From a virus, in IMG/VR virus record IMGVR_UViG_3300023172_000076, positions 1 to 39,030 of that record: a stretch of DNA of 39,030 bases. One strand, written 5' to 3'. This document shows, piece by piece, positions 7,748-15,160 of the stretch. How positions within the stretch are numbered: the first letter of the stretch is position 1; each line of letters begins with the position of its first letter. Both the position numbers and the translations under genes were made by a program. The notes below the pieces were generated by a model. It made no database searches. It was not told the origin of the DNA and worked only from the letters and a program-made list of their open reading frames with translations.

Positions 7748-8685
7748 TTGAATTGACAGCGTACCATAAGTTCAGTTAGAAATGCCACCAGGTTGATCTC
7801 GTGATCGGCAACGAAAGCAGACTTGTACTGATACTCACCGATGATGAGAACCGCTTCAGGAATGCTTGCGGGCGTAAGATACGTGTAGAGACTGTCATAG
7901 ACATTTCGCATAATTTGAGTTGGTTCATTATCCAGATTCTGTACGACCCATTTTTTCATTTTGGTGAACTCCTTATCCTTAAGGAATCCTGCTAGGTCGT
8001 CAAGTTTAGAATCAGATACAGCAGCAAGAACACCAGTGTCAATCTTACCAATGGAAGAATAACGTTGTAGTTCATTGAGAGTGCGACGGAAGTCTGGGAA
8101 ATACTTTTGGACTAACGCCGCCAGAACGCGAGGTTCTGCAGCAACTTTGTTTTCTTCAAGGATTGACTGGATACGCTTGAAAAATACTGCTGCGAGTTGT
8201 TGCTTGTCTTTTCCTGTGATGGAGAAGTCGATAACTGAGCAACGAGAATGGAGGGGGGCAATGATTTTGTTTTTGTAGTTGCAGGTAAAGATAAACCTAC
8301 AGTTACCAGCAAATTCCTCAATAGTCGCCCGTAGGAGGAGTTGTACGTCTGGAGTTGTGTTGTCTGCCTCATCAATGATGATGACTTTGTGTTTAGCAGT
8401 TGACGAAAGCGAGACGGTCGAAGCGAAGTTTTTCGCATTACTTCTGACAGTATCGAGGAATCGACCTTCGTCGGATCCATTGATGACATAATAGTCTGCT
8501 CCAAGTTGTTCACATAGTGCCTTTGCAACTGTGGTCTTACCAATACCAGGAGGACCAGAGAGGAGAAGGTTGGGAATTTCACCCAGTTCGACGAACTTAT
8601 TTAGAACGTCTTTGATATTCTCTGGGAGAATACAGTCATCGATTTTGCGAGGACGATATTGCTCACACCACAGAAAACCATTCAT
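7744..8685 (-). CDS. gp44: Sliding clamp loader large subunit gp44
   Basis: AAA+ ATPase that, with gp62, loads the gp45 clamp. Of 313 residues, EQYRP...I.DCILP at 8-21 matches the T4 opening. Walker A is GPPGIGKT at 44-51, Walker B with the DEAD box is VIIIDEAD at 101-108, and sensor 1/arginine finger motif SRC is at 147-149. The FPDFRRTLNELQRYSS segment and the C-terminal collar helices also match T4 gp44 (319 residues). It overlaps both flanking genes by 4 bases. Confidence 0.96.
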   Translation of the reverse strand: MNGFLWCEQYRPRKIDDCILPENIKDVLNKFVELGEIPNLLLSGPPGIGKTTVAKALCEQLGADYYVINGSDEGRFLDTVRSNAKNFASTVSLSSTAKHKVIIIDEADNTTPDVQLLLRATIEEFAGNCRFIFTCNYKNKIIAPLHSRCSVIDFSITGKDKQQLAAVFFKRIQSILEENKVAAEPRVLAALVQKYFPDFRRTLNELQRYSSIGKIDTGVLAAVSDSKLDDLAGFLKDKEFTKMKKWVVQNLDNEPTQIMRNVYDSLYTYLTPASIPEAVLIIGEYQYKSAFVADHEINLVAFLTELMVRCQFK

Positions 8686-9245
8686 AATGAAATTTGCTCA
8701 GTTGATTTGGAAATGTTGAAGGAGAAAATGATCTTATCTTGATACCCACGGTGGGGTAATGACTGATGGATCAACGAGGAAGGGAAGAAAATTATATCAC
8801 CTTCCCTACAATCTGGCACTACTGCTTTGACTTGACCTGTCCAAGGATTTGGAAACGGTGAGAAGAATGATGTTGGACTGTCATAGGAATCCAACTGTGC
8901 GTAGAATACAGCAGAAAATCCAAGTGCTCCGTGATTGTGTGCTGGATGACAAGCAGTTTTAGAATACCTTTGACACCAAGCATTACTAACATATGAACCA
9001 GGATTCATTTGCTGAAACATTGACATTGGTTCAGAAATAATATCCATCAACTTGTCAAAGTAGTTAGGTACAATACCAGCGTTGTAGAACTTGAAATAGT
9101 CGGTGTAACCACCGACCATTCCCTCTTCACGATAACACTCTTCGCTGCCCCAATCAATTGTTTTGAGAAAACTGTCCTTTACGTTATGCCATTGACGTAC
9201 TGTAGAAACGTAGATGGGACATTCAAAGAGGTCTAGTGCAATCAT
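8682..9245 (-). CDS. Putative 2OG-Fe(II) oxygenase between gp45 and gp44
   Basis: A 187-residue member of the same oxygenase superfamily as the gene at 5870-6514, but clearly divergent. Seen: HPAHNHGALGFSAVFYAQL at 100-118 (candidate metal ligands H100, H103 or H105), a GDIIFFPSSLIHQSLPH segment with H160, and KIIFSFNI, where a 2-oxoglutarate binding basic residue is expected. It is wedged between the clamp and the clamp loader genes with 4-base overlaps on both sides, so its dose is tied to replication proteins. Substrate unknown. Confidence 0.75.
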   Translation of the reverse strand: MIALDLFECPIYVSTVRQWHNVKDSFLKTIDWGSEECYREEGMVGGYTDYFKFYNAGIVPNYFDKLMDIISEPMSMFQQMNPGSYVSNAWCQRYSKTACHPAHNHGALGFSAVFYAQLDSYDSPTSFFSPFPNPWTGQVKAVVPDCREGDIIFFPSSLIHQSLPHRGYQDKIIFSFNISKSTEQISL

Positions 9246-9925
9246 TTTGAATCAGGTTCCAAAGCGATGTAGTATTCAAGGTTGTTGCTTTCAGAAACAA
9301 AATGACTCACTTTGTTCTTTGCAACGCTAACGGTGTAATCACCAGGAAGAATCCGAATGTTCTCAACCTTGAAGCAGTAACAAAATTCTTGATCTTCGTC
9401 ATCAAGTTTGCCAACTGGAACAGAATAAGTGTTGGAAGTTTCGTTCTTCTTATCACAAACCATCAAGTTGATGTTACCGTTGCCGCTGTAAAGGCAGAGA
9501 TCAGGAACTTGATACACACTAGCGGCACGTAGAAGGTCCTGCAAGGTGTCTGTTTTCAGATTGAAGACCACATCAGTCTGCGGCATTTCAATGTCCTTCT
9601 GAGGCGGTTTAGTGATTATCTCAGGATCACAATAGTAGAATGAGGTGGTTGCCTTACTCGTTTCATCTCGGATCTCAAGTTTCTTATCGCTGTCGAAGCT
9701 GAACATCGGATTCTCAAAGAGTGAGAGACCAGCGAGGAAAACACCGAGATCATAAATGGCGACCTCCTGAGGGATGTCTTCAGCAATCTCGACAGAAGCA
9801 AAAATGTTGCGGTTGACAGACATTGTACGCAACTTGTTACCAGGAGAGATAACGATAGACTTGTTGATCGTAGCGAAGTTCTTAAGAATATTTTGAGTTT
9901 TTTTGGATAGTTTGACAATGCTCAT
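9242..9925 (-). CDS. gp45: Sliding clamp gp45
   Basis: Trimeric ring clamp that tethers the phage DNA polymerase and, in T4, also activates late transcription together with gp55 and gp33. The product has 227 residues against 228 in T4. The opening KLSKKTQNILKNFATINKSI, the SPGNKLRT segment and the late YTVSVAKNKVSHF...LEYYIALEPDS ending match phage clamps. It overlaps the upstream gene by ATGA and starts the clamp-loader gene series, the usual order. Confidence 0.95.
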   Translation of the reverse strand: MSIVKLSKKTQNILKNFATINKSIVISPGNKLRTMSVNRNIFASVEIAEDIPQEVAIYDLGVFLAGLSLFENPMFSFDSDKKLEIRDETSKATTSFYYCDPEIITKPPQKDIEMPQTDVVFNLKTDTLQDLLRAASVYQVPDLCLYSGNGNINLMVCDKKNETSNTYSVPVGKLDDEDQEFCYCFKVENIRILPGDYTVSVAKNKVSHFVSESNNLEYYIALEPDSK

Positions 9926-10209
9926 TGAGAATACTGTTCGGTCGTGGTGGACTTGTCGGAGAAGTGAAGGAGAAGCATAGCATAATGGATAATCTTAATG
10001 ATGTCCCGTCTTGCCGATCCTTTCTTATCATACCGAGAGGCATATTTAAGAATGTTGCAACGGCAGAATGCTTCTGCGTCACCAACAGACTCAATCAAAT
10101 CGAGGGTCTGAATCCTGTCGTTACCAGCAGAGTAATGACCAGCATAAGTATGGGTCACATAGTCGCGGATCTCTTGAAGGATCTTTTCCTCGTCATACTT
10201 AAATGGCAT
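9922..10209 (-). CDS. DUF3310-like small protein upstream of gp45
   Basis: I choose the ATG at 10209 (MPFKYDEEKILQEI), which gives 95 residues and an 11-base overlap with the small gene before it; a longer version starting at 10323 would overlap that gene fully. The C-terminal half (DLIESVGDAEAFCRCNILKYASRY.KK...RDIIKIIHYAMLL) fits the phage family DUF3310, whose members have a conserved F..GN..KY..R pattern; here it reads FCRCNILKYASR. That family is linked to nucleotide metabolism in some phages, but its activity is not firmly known. Confidence 0.75.
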   Translation of the reverse strand: MPFKYDEEKILQEIRDYVTHTYAGHYSAGNDRIQTLDLIESVGDAEAFCRCNILKYASRYDKKGSARRDIIKIIHYAMLLLHFSDKSTTTEQYSQ

Positions 10210-10363
10210 AACCGTATTGTTCCCGAAGAATTTTTTTGTATGGTAGATCTTGTTCACGAAGTTCGCTAACAAGTTTGAGTTTGTTGTGGAGAGAAGTATC
10301 TCCACCAAGTTTGAGAGCAGCAATGATTGTGCCCAGTTCGTGATCGTTGATTGGTAGTTCCAT
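10199..10363 (-). CDS. Small conserved phage protein (54 aa)
   Basis: I use the ATG at 10363 (MELPINDHELGTIIAALKLGG) rather than the TTG six codons upstream. The 54-residue product is helical and charged with no membrane segment. It is the first gene after a strong sigma-70 promoter (10373-10401), whose predicted start of transcription lies only about 3 bases before this ATG, so translation would be nearly leaderless. It overlaps the next gene by 11 bases. Function unknown. Confidence 0.7.
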   Translation of the reverse strand: MELPINDHELGTIIAALKLGGDTSLHNKLKLVSELREQDLPYKKILREQYGYAI

Positions 10364-10372
10364 ACGGTTCTT

Positions 10373-10401
10373 ATAGTACAACTAAGTGTTTATTTTGTCA
10401 A
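10373..10401 (-). promoter_or_regulatory. Sigma-70-type early promoter for the gp45-regA operon
   Basis: On the minus strand TTGACA (10396-10401) and TACTAT (10373-10378) are separated by 17 bases. The -35 is a perfect host consensus and the -10 is close to it. It overlaps the stop codon of the cobS-like gene and points into the replication operon. Use by host RNA polymerase early in infection is the natural reading. Confidence 0.75.
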
Positions 10402-11474
10402 TTGATTTCGTGCAGGGGGTCGCGACCAAAGTCGGCATCAATTTTGTCATACAATTCAAGGAATGCTTGCTTGGTTTCATCATCAAAGCGATTGATGCTG
10501 AACTTGATTGCATCTTCCTTAGAACCAAAGATCTGATATGCCTTGGCAACGTGAACAAGACGACGAGTGGAAATGATCTCATCGATACCACCATCAGCAA
10601 AGGTCTTGCGAATGATGCTTGCCCAGTCAGCAAGACGAGCACAGAACTGTTCGTCAGCGCACACCTTGCTCAGGATCTTAATCTCAGTTGTGGTAGTTGG
10701 GTAATCCTGCTCAAGCGTAATAGCAAAACGCTCAAGGAATGCTTCGTTCAGTACGTTGGTACCAACGAAACGACCATCGTCAGAACCTTTGCCCTTAGTG
10801 TTTGCAGTAGCAACCACAGTGAAACCAGGAGCAGGTTGAACATACCGTCCAATCTTCTTAAGGAACACACCTTTACCTTCCAGCACAGACTGTAGGCAAA
10901 GGATTTTGTTGGAAGCAAGGTCAACTTCATCTAGAAGCAACACTGCTCCCCGTGCCAGAGCTTCGACGACGGGTCCATTGTGCCAGACAGTTTCGCCATT
11001 AACAAGACGAAACCCACCAATAAGATCATCTTCGTCAGTCTCAATGGTGATGTTCACACGAATCAACTCCCTATTTAGGGCAGCACACGCTTGTTCAACA
11101 CCAAAGGTTTTACCGTTTCCAGACAGACCTTGGATGTAAGTGGGATAAAAGATACCAGATTTGATGATCTTTTTAATGTTATTGAAGTTCCCGAACGGGA
11201 CGAAATTGGGATCTTTTTCAGGAATCAGAACCGTTTGTTCCTGAGCGGGAACAACAGAAGGCGCCTCATAAGCACGTTCAATGTCTTGAACGGTCAGATT
11301 CCACTTACCACGACCAGACTTATATTGATCAAGACGATTCTTGATCGTAGGCAGAGAAACATCAAAGAAATCAGCAGCAGCAAGAAGGTTGGTGGTATTA
11401 ACTTCGGGACCGAATACTTCGGTAAGATATTCAACCAGTTCGTCAGTAGTCACAGGAGCAGGAGCGAAAGGCAT
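10398..11474 (-). CDS. cobS: CobS-like AAA+ ATPase (MoxR group)
   Basis: In cyanophages this gene is named cobS after the ATPase subunit of aerobic cobaltochelatase, which inserts cobalt during vitamin B12 synthesis. The 358-residue product has a helical N-terminal part (1-70), Walker A GLSGNGKT at 116-123, Walker B VLLLDEVD at 178-185, and the sensor region VVATANTKG. These features equally fit the wider MoxR/CbbQ ATPases, which work with VWA proteins to remodel or metallate enzymes. The upstream gene encodes exactly such a VWA protein. Whether it makes cobalamin or serves another target is not decided by sequence. Confidence 0.85.
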   Translation of the reverse strand: MPFAPAPVTTDELVEYLTEVFGPEVNTTNLLAAADFFDVSLPTIKNRLDQYKSGRGKWNLTVQDIERAYEAPSVVPAQEQTVLIPEKDPNFVPFGNFNNIKKIIKSGIFYPTYIQGLSGNGKTFGVEQACAALNRELIRVNITIETDEDDLIGGFRLVNGETVWHNGPVVEALARGAVLLLDEVDLASNKILCLQSVLEGKGVFLKKIGRYVQPAPGFTVVATANTKGKGSDDGRFVGTNVLNEAFLERFAITLEQDYPTTTTEIKILSKVCADEQFCARLADWASIIRKTFADGGIDEIISTRRLVHVAKAYQIFGSKEDAIKFSINRFDDETKQAFLELYDKIDADFGRDPLHEIN

Positions 11475-11498
11475 TGTTGGTTTGTTTGGTATGTACTC

Positions 11499-11537
11499 AT
11501 TATAGGGGTGGTTCCACCCCAGATTGGGGTGGGGTGG
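11499..11537 (-). promoter_or_regulatory. Competing hairpins and a -10 box between the VWA gene and cobS
   Basis: The 68-base gap holds, on the minus strand, CCACCCC, GGGGTGG and CCACCCC in order. The middle copy can pair with the first (loop AATCT) or with the last (loop AA), so two 7-bp hairpins exclude each other. Immediately after is TATAAT (11499-11504), 25 bases before the cobS ATG, with no good -35. No T-run follows, so this is not a simple terminator. Regulatory role is inferred. Confidence 0.4.
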
Positions 11538-11542
11538 ACAGT

Positions 11543-13663
11543 TTAGGCAACTGTCCTCGCGAAACTGGTCATCATCTTTTTGTTGTTGGACTTGGCACGA
11601 TACATTTTCTTAAAAGCAGTTCGGATCTGTGCAGTGGTTGCTTCAGTGTCAAGTTCCTCCAGATTATTGGTTTCTTCCATCACATTTGTTGGGAGAACCC
11701 ACAAACGATCATATGGAGAATCAACAATTTCATAGAAACGATCTTTACGAAATTTGGAAACAGCAAGTTCAAAGTCTTTACCAATATAATTCATAATAGA
11801 AATATTGCGGAAGTAGTACCGTACATCACGTGATCCAACAATACGAAATCCAAGGACAGAAACTTGAGGGAAGTTGTCTTTAAGATTCTCAAGGAAAACG
11901 TTTACTTGTTCGATAGGGTTCTCATACTTCTGATAAATTTTCCCCCGTTTTCGATCACGAAGTTGGCAACGGCGACCAAAGGATGTCACATAAATCTTGT
12001 TACCGAAGAGTGGTGTGCGTTGTGCATAAACTTGAGTAGGACCAGACTCACCATCAGTGAGAATGGAAAGAGAAACTTTTTGCACTTTGTTCTTACGAAT
12101 GAAGTCTGGAAGAACGGACTGCATAGCAGCAATCGCATCCAGAAGAGGAGTTCCACCCAGACTCATACCAGTGGAACAGGGGAACCGATACATTGACCCC
12201 CAGGTGCCAGGGTAGTGTCCAACAGAACCAGCGTTGCGCCATAGACCGAGAGCAAGTTCATTGAATGTTTTTGTATTACATTCTGAAGTGAGAACTTCCA
12301 TCAAGGAAAACCCGTAAGTAAATGCAATGTTACCAGGGACTGCACGTGCATCCTGATCACGTTCTTCATTAAATGCACCCCAACTGTGACCAAAGGTAAA
12401 GACTCGGAAGGGGATATTAGTCTTACGGCAGAACCAGCACAGTTGCAATAATTGCTTCACCGTATCAATGATATTGCCAGACATAGATCCAGACCAGTCC
12501 AGAAGAAACACCATACCGTGATTCTTACCTTCAGGAAGAACTGTCACACGCTTAAACAAATCCTCATTGAACTTGTATGTGTGAAGTTTTCCTGTATCAA
12601 GAACACCAGTACGAGCAGATCCAGAGCGAGAGTATGAATCTGCTGCCTTGCGACATTCAAATTCCTTTACCAGATACGCAACTTCCTTCTTGGATTTGTC
12701 AAAGAACTCCTTGAAATCTACAGCACTCTTTTCCAAAGAATACTTTTGGTAGTCTGGAGTATCATCATTGATCACAAACTCACGGCGAATCGATTCCAAT
12801 ATCTGTTTATGAGAAATGACCAGTTCGTCAATAGGCAAAGTAGGAACTTCAACATATTCGGTGTCATAGAAATTCTCCACCAAAGATTTGAAGTGCTCCT
12901 GCAATGCGGTGTCGGTAGTTGCTTCTAGTTCATTATCCAAACCGCCAGTGACAGTTTCATTACTTTCATTACCAGATTCCTCATCATCACCTTCACCAGT
13001 AGGTTGACCACTATCATCAACTTCATCAGAAGGTTCTGCACTGGTGTTACCACTCTGAACCTCACTTCCCCCAGGTGCTTCGCTAGTTTCTCGATTAGAT
13101 TCAATATTCTCCCGATTTTTTTCGAGTTGCTCCTTCATAAAAGCAAAGATTTTTTCTGCAACTGCAACTGCTTCGATAAAGGTTTCGGTAGAAGCAACCT
13201 CTTCCACAAACTGCTTCTCATCATCCTTAAAAGGAATCTCCGTGAAATTCCCAACCTTGAAGTGTAGATTGATACGATCAATCAAATTCAGTTTATTCAA
13301 GTCTCCTTTAGTATTAAAGAAATCATCCCCATCCAGTTCTTGATAACCGCGATAGAAGGTCTTGGGAAGACCAGCATAGCGGCGCTTCATCAGTTTCTCA
13401 ACACGAGCATCTTCAGTCACATTGACATATGACTGAGGGCATTGAAAGTTATCCCAGTCGGAAGGCGTGTACAAGGCGTGACCAACCTCGTGGGACACCA
13501 GCAGGTCATACACTTGCTCCGATGCCTTTTCCCAGATAGGAAGGGTCAGAACACGACGCTGGACATCAAAGGATGCAGTCTCACAACTACGGTGCTCAAT
13601 AATCAGATCTTCAGTAGCGAGCAGTTTGGCGAGTGTGCCCTTGACTCCAGTATTGACAGTCAT
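11543..13663 (-). CDS. CobT-like protein: HExxH metallopeptidase-like region plus VWA domain
   Basis: A 706-residue protein starting at the ATG at 13663, which overlaps the previous stop as ATGA; an upstream GTG would add 7 residues. Residues 58-62 are HEVGH, followed by NVTEDARVEKLMKRR, an order typical of zinc metallopeptidases of the gluzincin kind. A Ser/Glu/Asp/Gly-rich linker lies near residues 190-250. The C-terminal half is a von Willebrand A domain with a full metal-binding MIDAS: DWSGSMS, the Thr of LGGTPLLDA, and LTDGES. CobT of cobaltochelatase has the same acidic linker plus VWA plan. It is paired with the cobS-like ATPase downstream and probably forms a complex with it. Confidence 0.85.
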   Translation of the reverse strand: MTVNTGVKGTLAKLLATEDLIIEHRSCETASFDVQRRVLTLPIWEKASEQVYDLLVSHEVGHALYTPSDWDNFQCPQSYVNVTEDARVEKLMKRRYAGLPKTFYRGYQELDGDDFFNTKGDLNKLNLIDRINLHFKVGNFTEIPFKDDEKQFVEEVASTETFIEAVAVAEKIFAFMKEQLEKNRENIESNRETSEAPGGSEVQSGNTSAEPSDEVDDSGQPTGEGDDEESGNESNETVTGGLDNELEATTDTALQEHFKSLVENFYDTEYVEVPTLPIDELVISHKQILESIRREFVINDDTPDYQKYSLEKSAVDFKEFFDKSKKEVAYLVKEFECRKAADSYSRSGSARTGVLDTGKLHTYKFNEDLFKRVTVLPEGKNHGMVFLLDWSGSMSGNIIDTVKQLLQLCWFCRKTNIPFRVFTFGHSWGAFNEERDQDARAVPGNIAFTYGFSLMEVLTSECNTKTFNELALGLWRNAGSVGHYPGTWGSMYRFPCSTGMSLGGTPLLDAIAAMQSVLPDFIRKNKVQKVSLSILTDGESGPTQVYAQRTPLFGNKIYVTSFGRRCQLRDRKRGKIYQKYENPIEQVNVFLENLKDNFPQVSVLGFRIVGSRDVRYYFRNISIMNYIGKDFELAVSKFRKDRFYEIVDSPYDRLWVLPTNVMEETNNLEELDTEATTAQIRTAFKKMYRAKSNNKKMMTSFARTVA

Positions 13664-13833
13664 AACCCCGTTGCGTTGATACACATACTATAAAACCCCC
13701 GACGGTGATCGGAGGTCTTGGGTAGACGGTTTAGCAACTGGTTACGACGTGCCTTTGCTTGTCTGAGTGCTTGCGGTTTAAGTTTTCGTTTCTGTTCCTT
13801 TTTGGAATGGTGTTGCCAGTTTGGAGTGTTCAT
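13660..13833 (-). CDS. Basic 57-aa micro-ORF
   Basis: The frame begins at an ATG (13833) that overlaps the stop of the 2OG-Fe oxygenase as ATGA and ends in a TGA that overlaps the ATG of the VWA gene, again as ATGA. Both junctions match the style of this operon. The product is very basic (SKKEQKRKLKPQ, RQAKARRNQ), suggesting nucleic-acid contact. A terminator-like hairpin lies inside its 3' third, which makes the coding call less certain. Confidence 0.5.
   Translation of the reverse strand: MNTPNWQHHSKKEQKRKLKPQALRQAKARRNQLLNRLPKTSDHRRGFYSMCINATGL
13690..13716 (-). terminator. Possible rho-independent terminator
   Basis: Minus strand: ACCTCCGA, a 6-base loop, TCGGGGGT, then TTTATAG. The stem is about 8 bp with one G-T pair and runs into a short T tract. 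It could end transcription of the oxygenase/tRNA unit before the VWA and cobS genes, or attenuate it. It lies within a possible small coding frame. Confidence 0.5.
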
Positions 13834-14474
13834 CTCGCATTGAAAGCAATGGAAATTCTAGGGGTATTTATTCTGGACTTGACAGTTTTGTGTTCTAACC
13901 AAGACGGAAAAAGAATTAGTGTGTTTGGGGTTGCTGGAAAATGCCTTGCCGATTCGGTACCCCACATATCCATTTTAGAGAATGGATTTGGATTATTGAA
14001 GACAATCCCACCGTGATTATTCACATCTGTTTCGTGATAATAGATTCCAGAAACAGTTGAGTGTGCGTGAGTGTGTGCAATTTGAAATGCATCACCAGTT
14101 GAAATGTTAATCCAAGACTGATGTATTTCCAAACCAGGATGAGTGTAATCTAGGCAACTATAAATCCAATCAATGAAGGTTTGAAGTTCATCTTCATACT
14201 TACGAAATAACTGCAACCTATTCATACCAGAATGTGATCCCGTGATTATTTCTGCTTTAGCACCAGTTGAAATGTGGGACAGAATATCTGGATCATCTTG
14301 GGGGATAGAACTTATTTCTGTGCCGATTACAGTATTGGAATTATAAAATGCTGAGATCCTTGTGGGGAATAAATCTGCGTGTGTTACCTGGTGATTTGTC
14401 CTGGTTTCGGTAAATTTGGAAATCTTTGTTCTCGGACGTTTGAAGGAACCGACATCATAAAACTGATTGACCAT
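13830..14474 (-). CDS. Putative 2OG-Fe(II) oxygenase (TIGR02466-like)
   Basis: A 214-residue protein with the clearest family pattern of the four copies: HTHAHSTVSGIYYH at 134-147, GGIVFNNPNP at 155-164, LILFPSWLEHKT at 186-197 (H195) and RISIAFNAR at the end. The usual DP of the family reads NP here. The ATG at 14474 is supported by GGAG eight bases upstream, although it overlaps the previous gene by 91 bases in another frame; family similarity begins near residue 33. Substrate unknown. It follows another oxygenase of the same group, so the pair may act together or on related targets. Confidence 0.8.
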   Translation of the reverse strand: MVNQFYDVGSFKRPRTKISKFTETRTNHQVTHADLFPTRISAFYNSNTVIGTEISSIPQDDPDILSHISTGAKAEIITGSHSGMNRLQLFRKYEDELQTFIDWIYSCLDYTHPGLEIHQSWINISTGDAFQIAHTHAHSTVSGIYYHETDVNNHGGIVFNNPNPFSKMDMWGTESARHFPATPNTLILFPSWLEHKTVKSRINTPRISIAFNAR

Positions 14475-14974
14475 CTTTCGTTCTCCGTTTCATTCATACG
14501 AACTTCGTGATCTTGGTAACCTGGCCAGAAATATAGATCTTGTTCTCTAGGAACCTGGCAATGAGTAAATGGCCAATATGGTTTGATCCTATTCAGCGTT
14601 TCTACTTCGGGTGCAGGATGATAGAGAAACAGATCGCCTGAGTTACCAACAGGAACATCCAGATAATAGGTACCTGCAACATCTGCTTCTGCGTGATTAT
14701 GACGCATTTGGAAACCACCGTTAGGATTGATGTTAACCCAACAGTGTGTAACTTCAAGTTCTGGATCAAATAATTCTTGTTTATATAAAAGGAACTCCTC
14801 AAAAAATGGATATTCTTTGTGGAGTTCCCAGTTGGTATGTACGCTTGACCACCCAGTGCCATAGAAGCGATTGCGGTCGCAACAGAATTCTTCACGGCGA
14901 GATTGGATTTGTTCCTTAAACTCATCGTGCTGAGGTAGTTCCCCATTGCTAACGTAAAATGGAATGTCAAACAT
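14384..14974 (-). CDS. Putative 2OG-Fe(II) oxygenase
   Basis: A 196-residue member of the same superfamily as the next gene. Seen: THCWVNINPNGGFQMRHNHAEADVAGTYYLD at residues 77-106, with candidate ligands H92 and H94, a YHPAP segment near 118-122, FWPGYQDHEV near 149-158 (H156), and RWSISF, whose Arg would hold 2-oxoglutarate. It is the first protein gene downstream of the tRNA cluster. A TATACT box lies just before its ATG but without a matching -35. Substrate unknown. Confidence 0.78.
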   Translation of the reverse strand: MFDIPFYVSNGELPQHDEFKEQIQSRREEFCCDRNRFYGTGWSSVHTNWELHKEYPFFEEFLLYKQELFDPELEVTHCWVNINPNGGFQMRHNHAEADVAGTYYLDVPVGNSGDLFLYHPAPEVETLNRIKPYWPFTHCQVPREQDLYFWPGYQDHEVRMNETENERWSISFMMSVPSNVREQRFPNLPKPGQITR

Positions 14975-15000
14975 AGTATACTCGGAGCATCAGATTCCGA

Positions 15001-15073
15001 TGGAGAATAGCGGACTCGAACCGCTGACATCCTGCTTGCAAAGCAGGCGCTCTACCAACTGAGCTAATTCCCC
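15001..15073 (-). tRNA. tRNA-Ala (UGC)
   Basis: A full cloverleaf on the minus strand: acceptor GGGGAAT pairs with ATTCTCC (one G-T), D-arm GCTC...GAGC, anticodon stem CCTGC/GCAGG with loop TTTGCAA (anticodon TGC), and T-arm around GGTTCGAGTCC. CCA is not encoded. It would supplement host tRNA for GCA/GCG codons used in phage genes. Confidence 0.93.
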
Positions 15074-15160
15074 GTGTGCCGTGTGATTGTGAGACTAAAT
15101 CAGATTGGTTTGATAGACGCCCCACTGGATTCTATCATAAAATCTGAACCACGGCAATGT

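Noticed and set aside
15074-15160. Promoter in the gap between tRNA-Ala and the tRNA-like element
   Set aside because: AT-rich segments are present, but no -35 and -10 pair with proper spacing was found on the minus strand.
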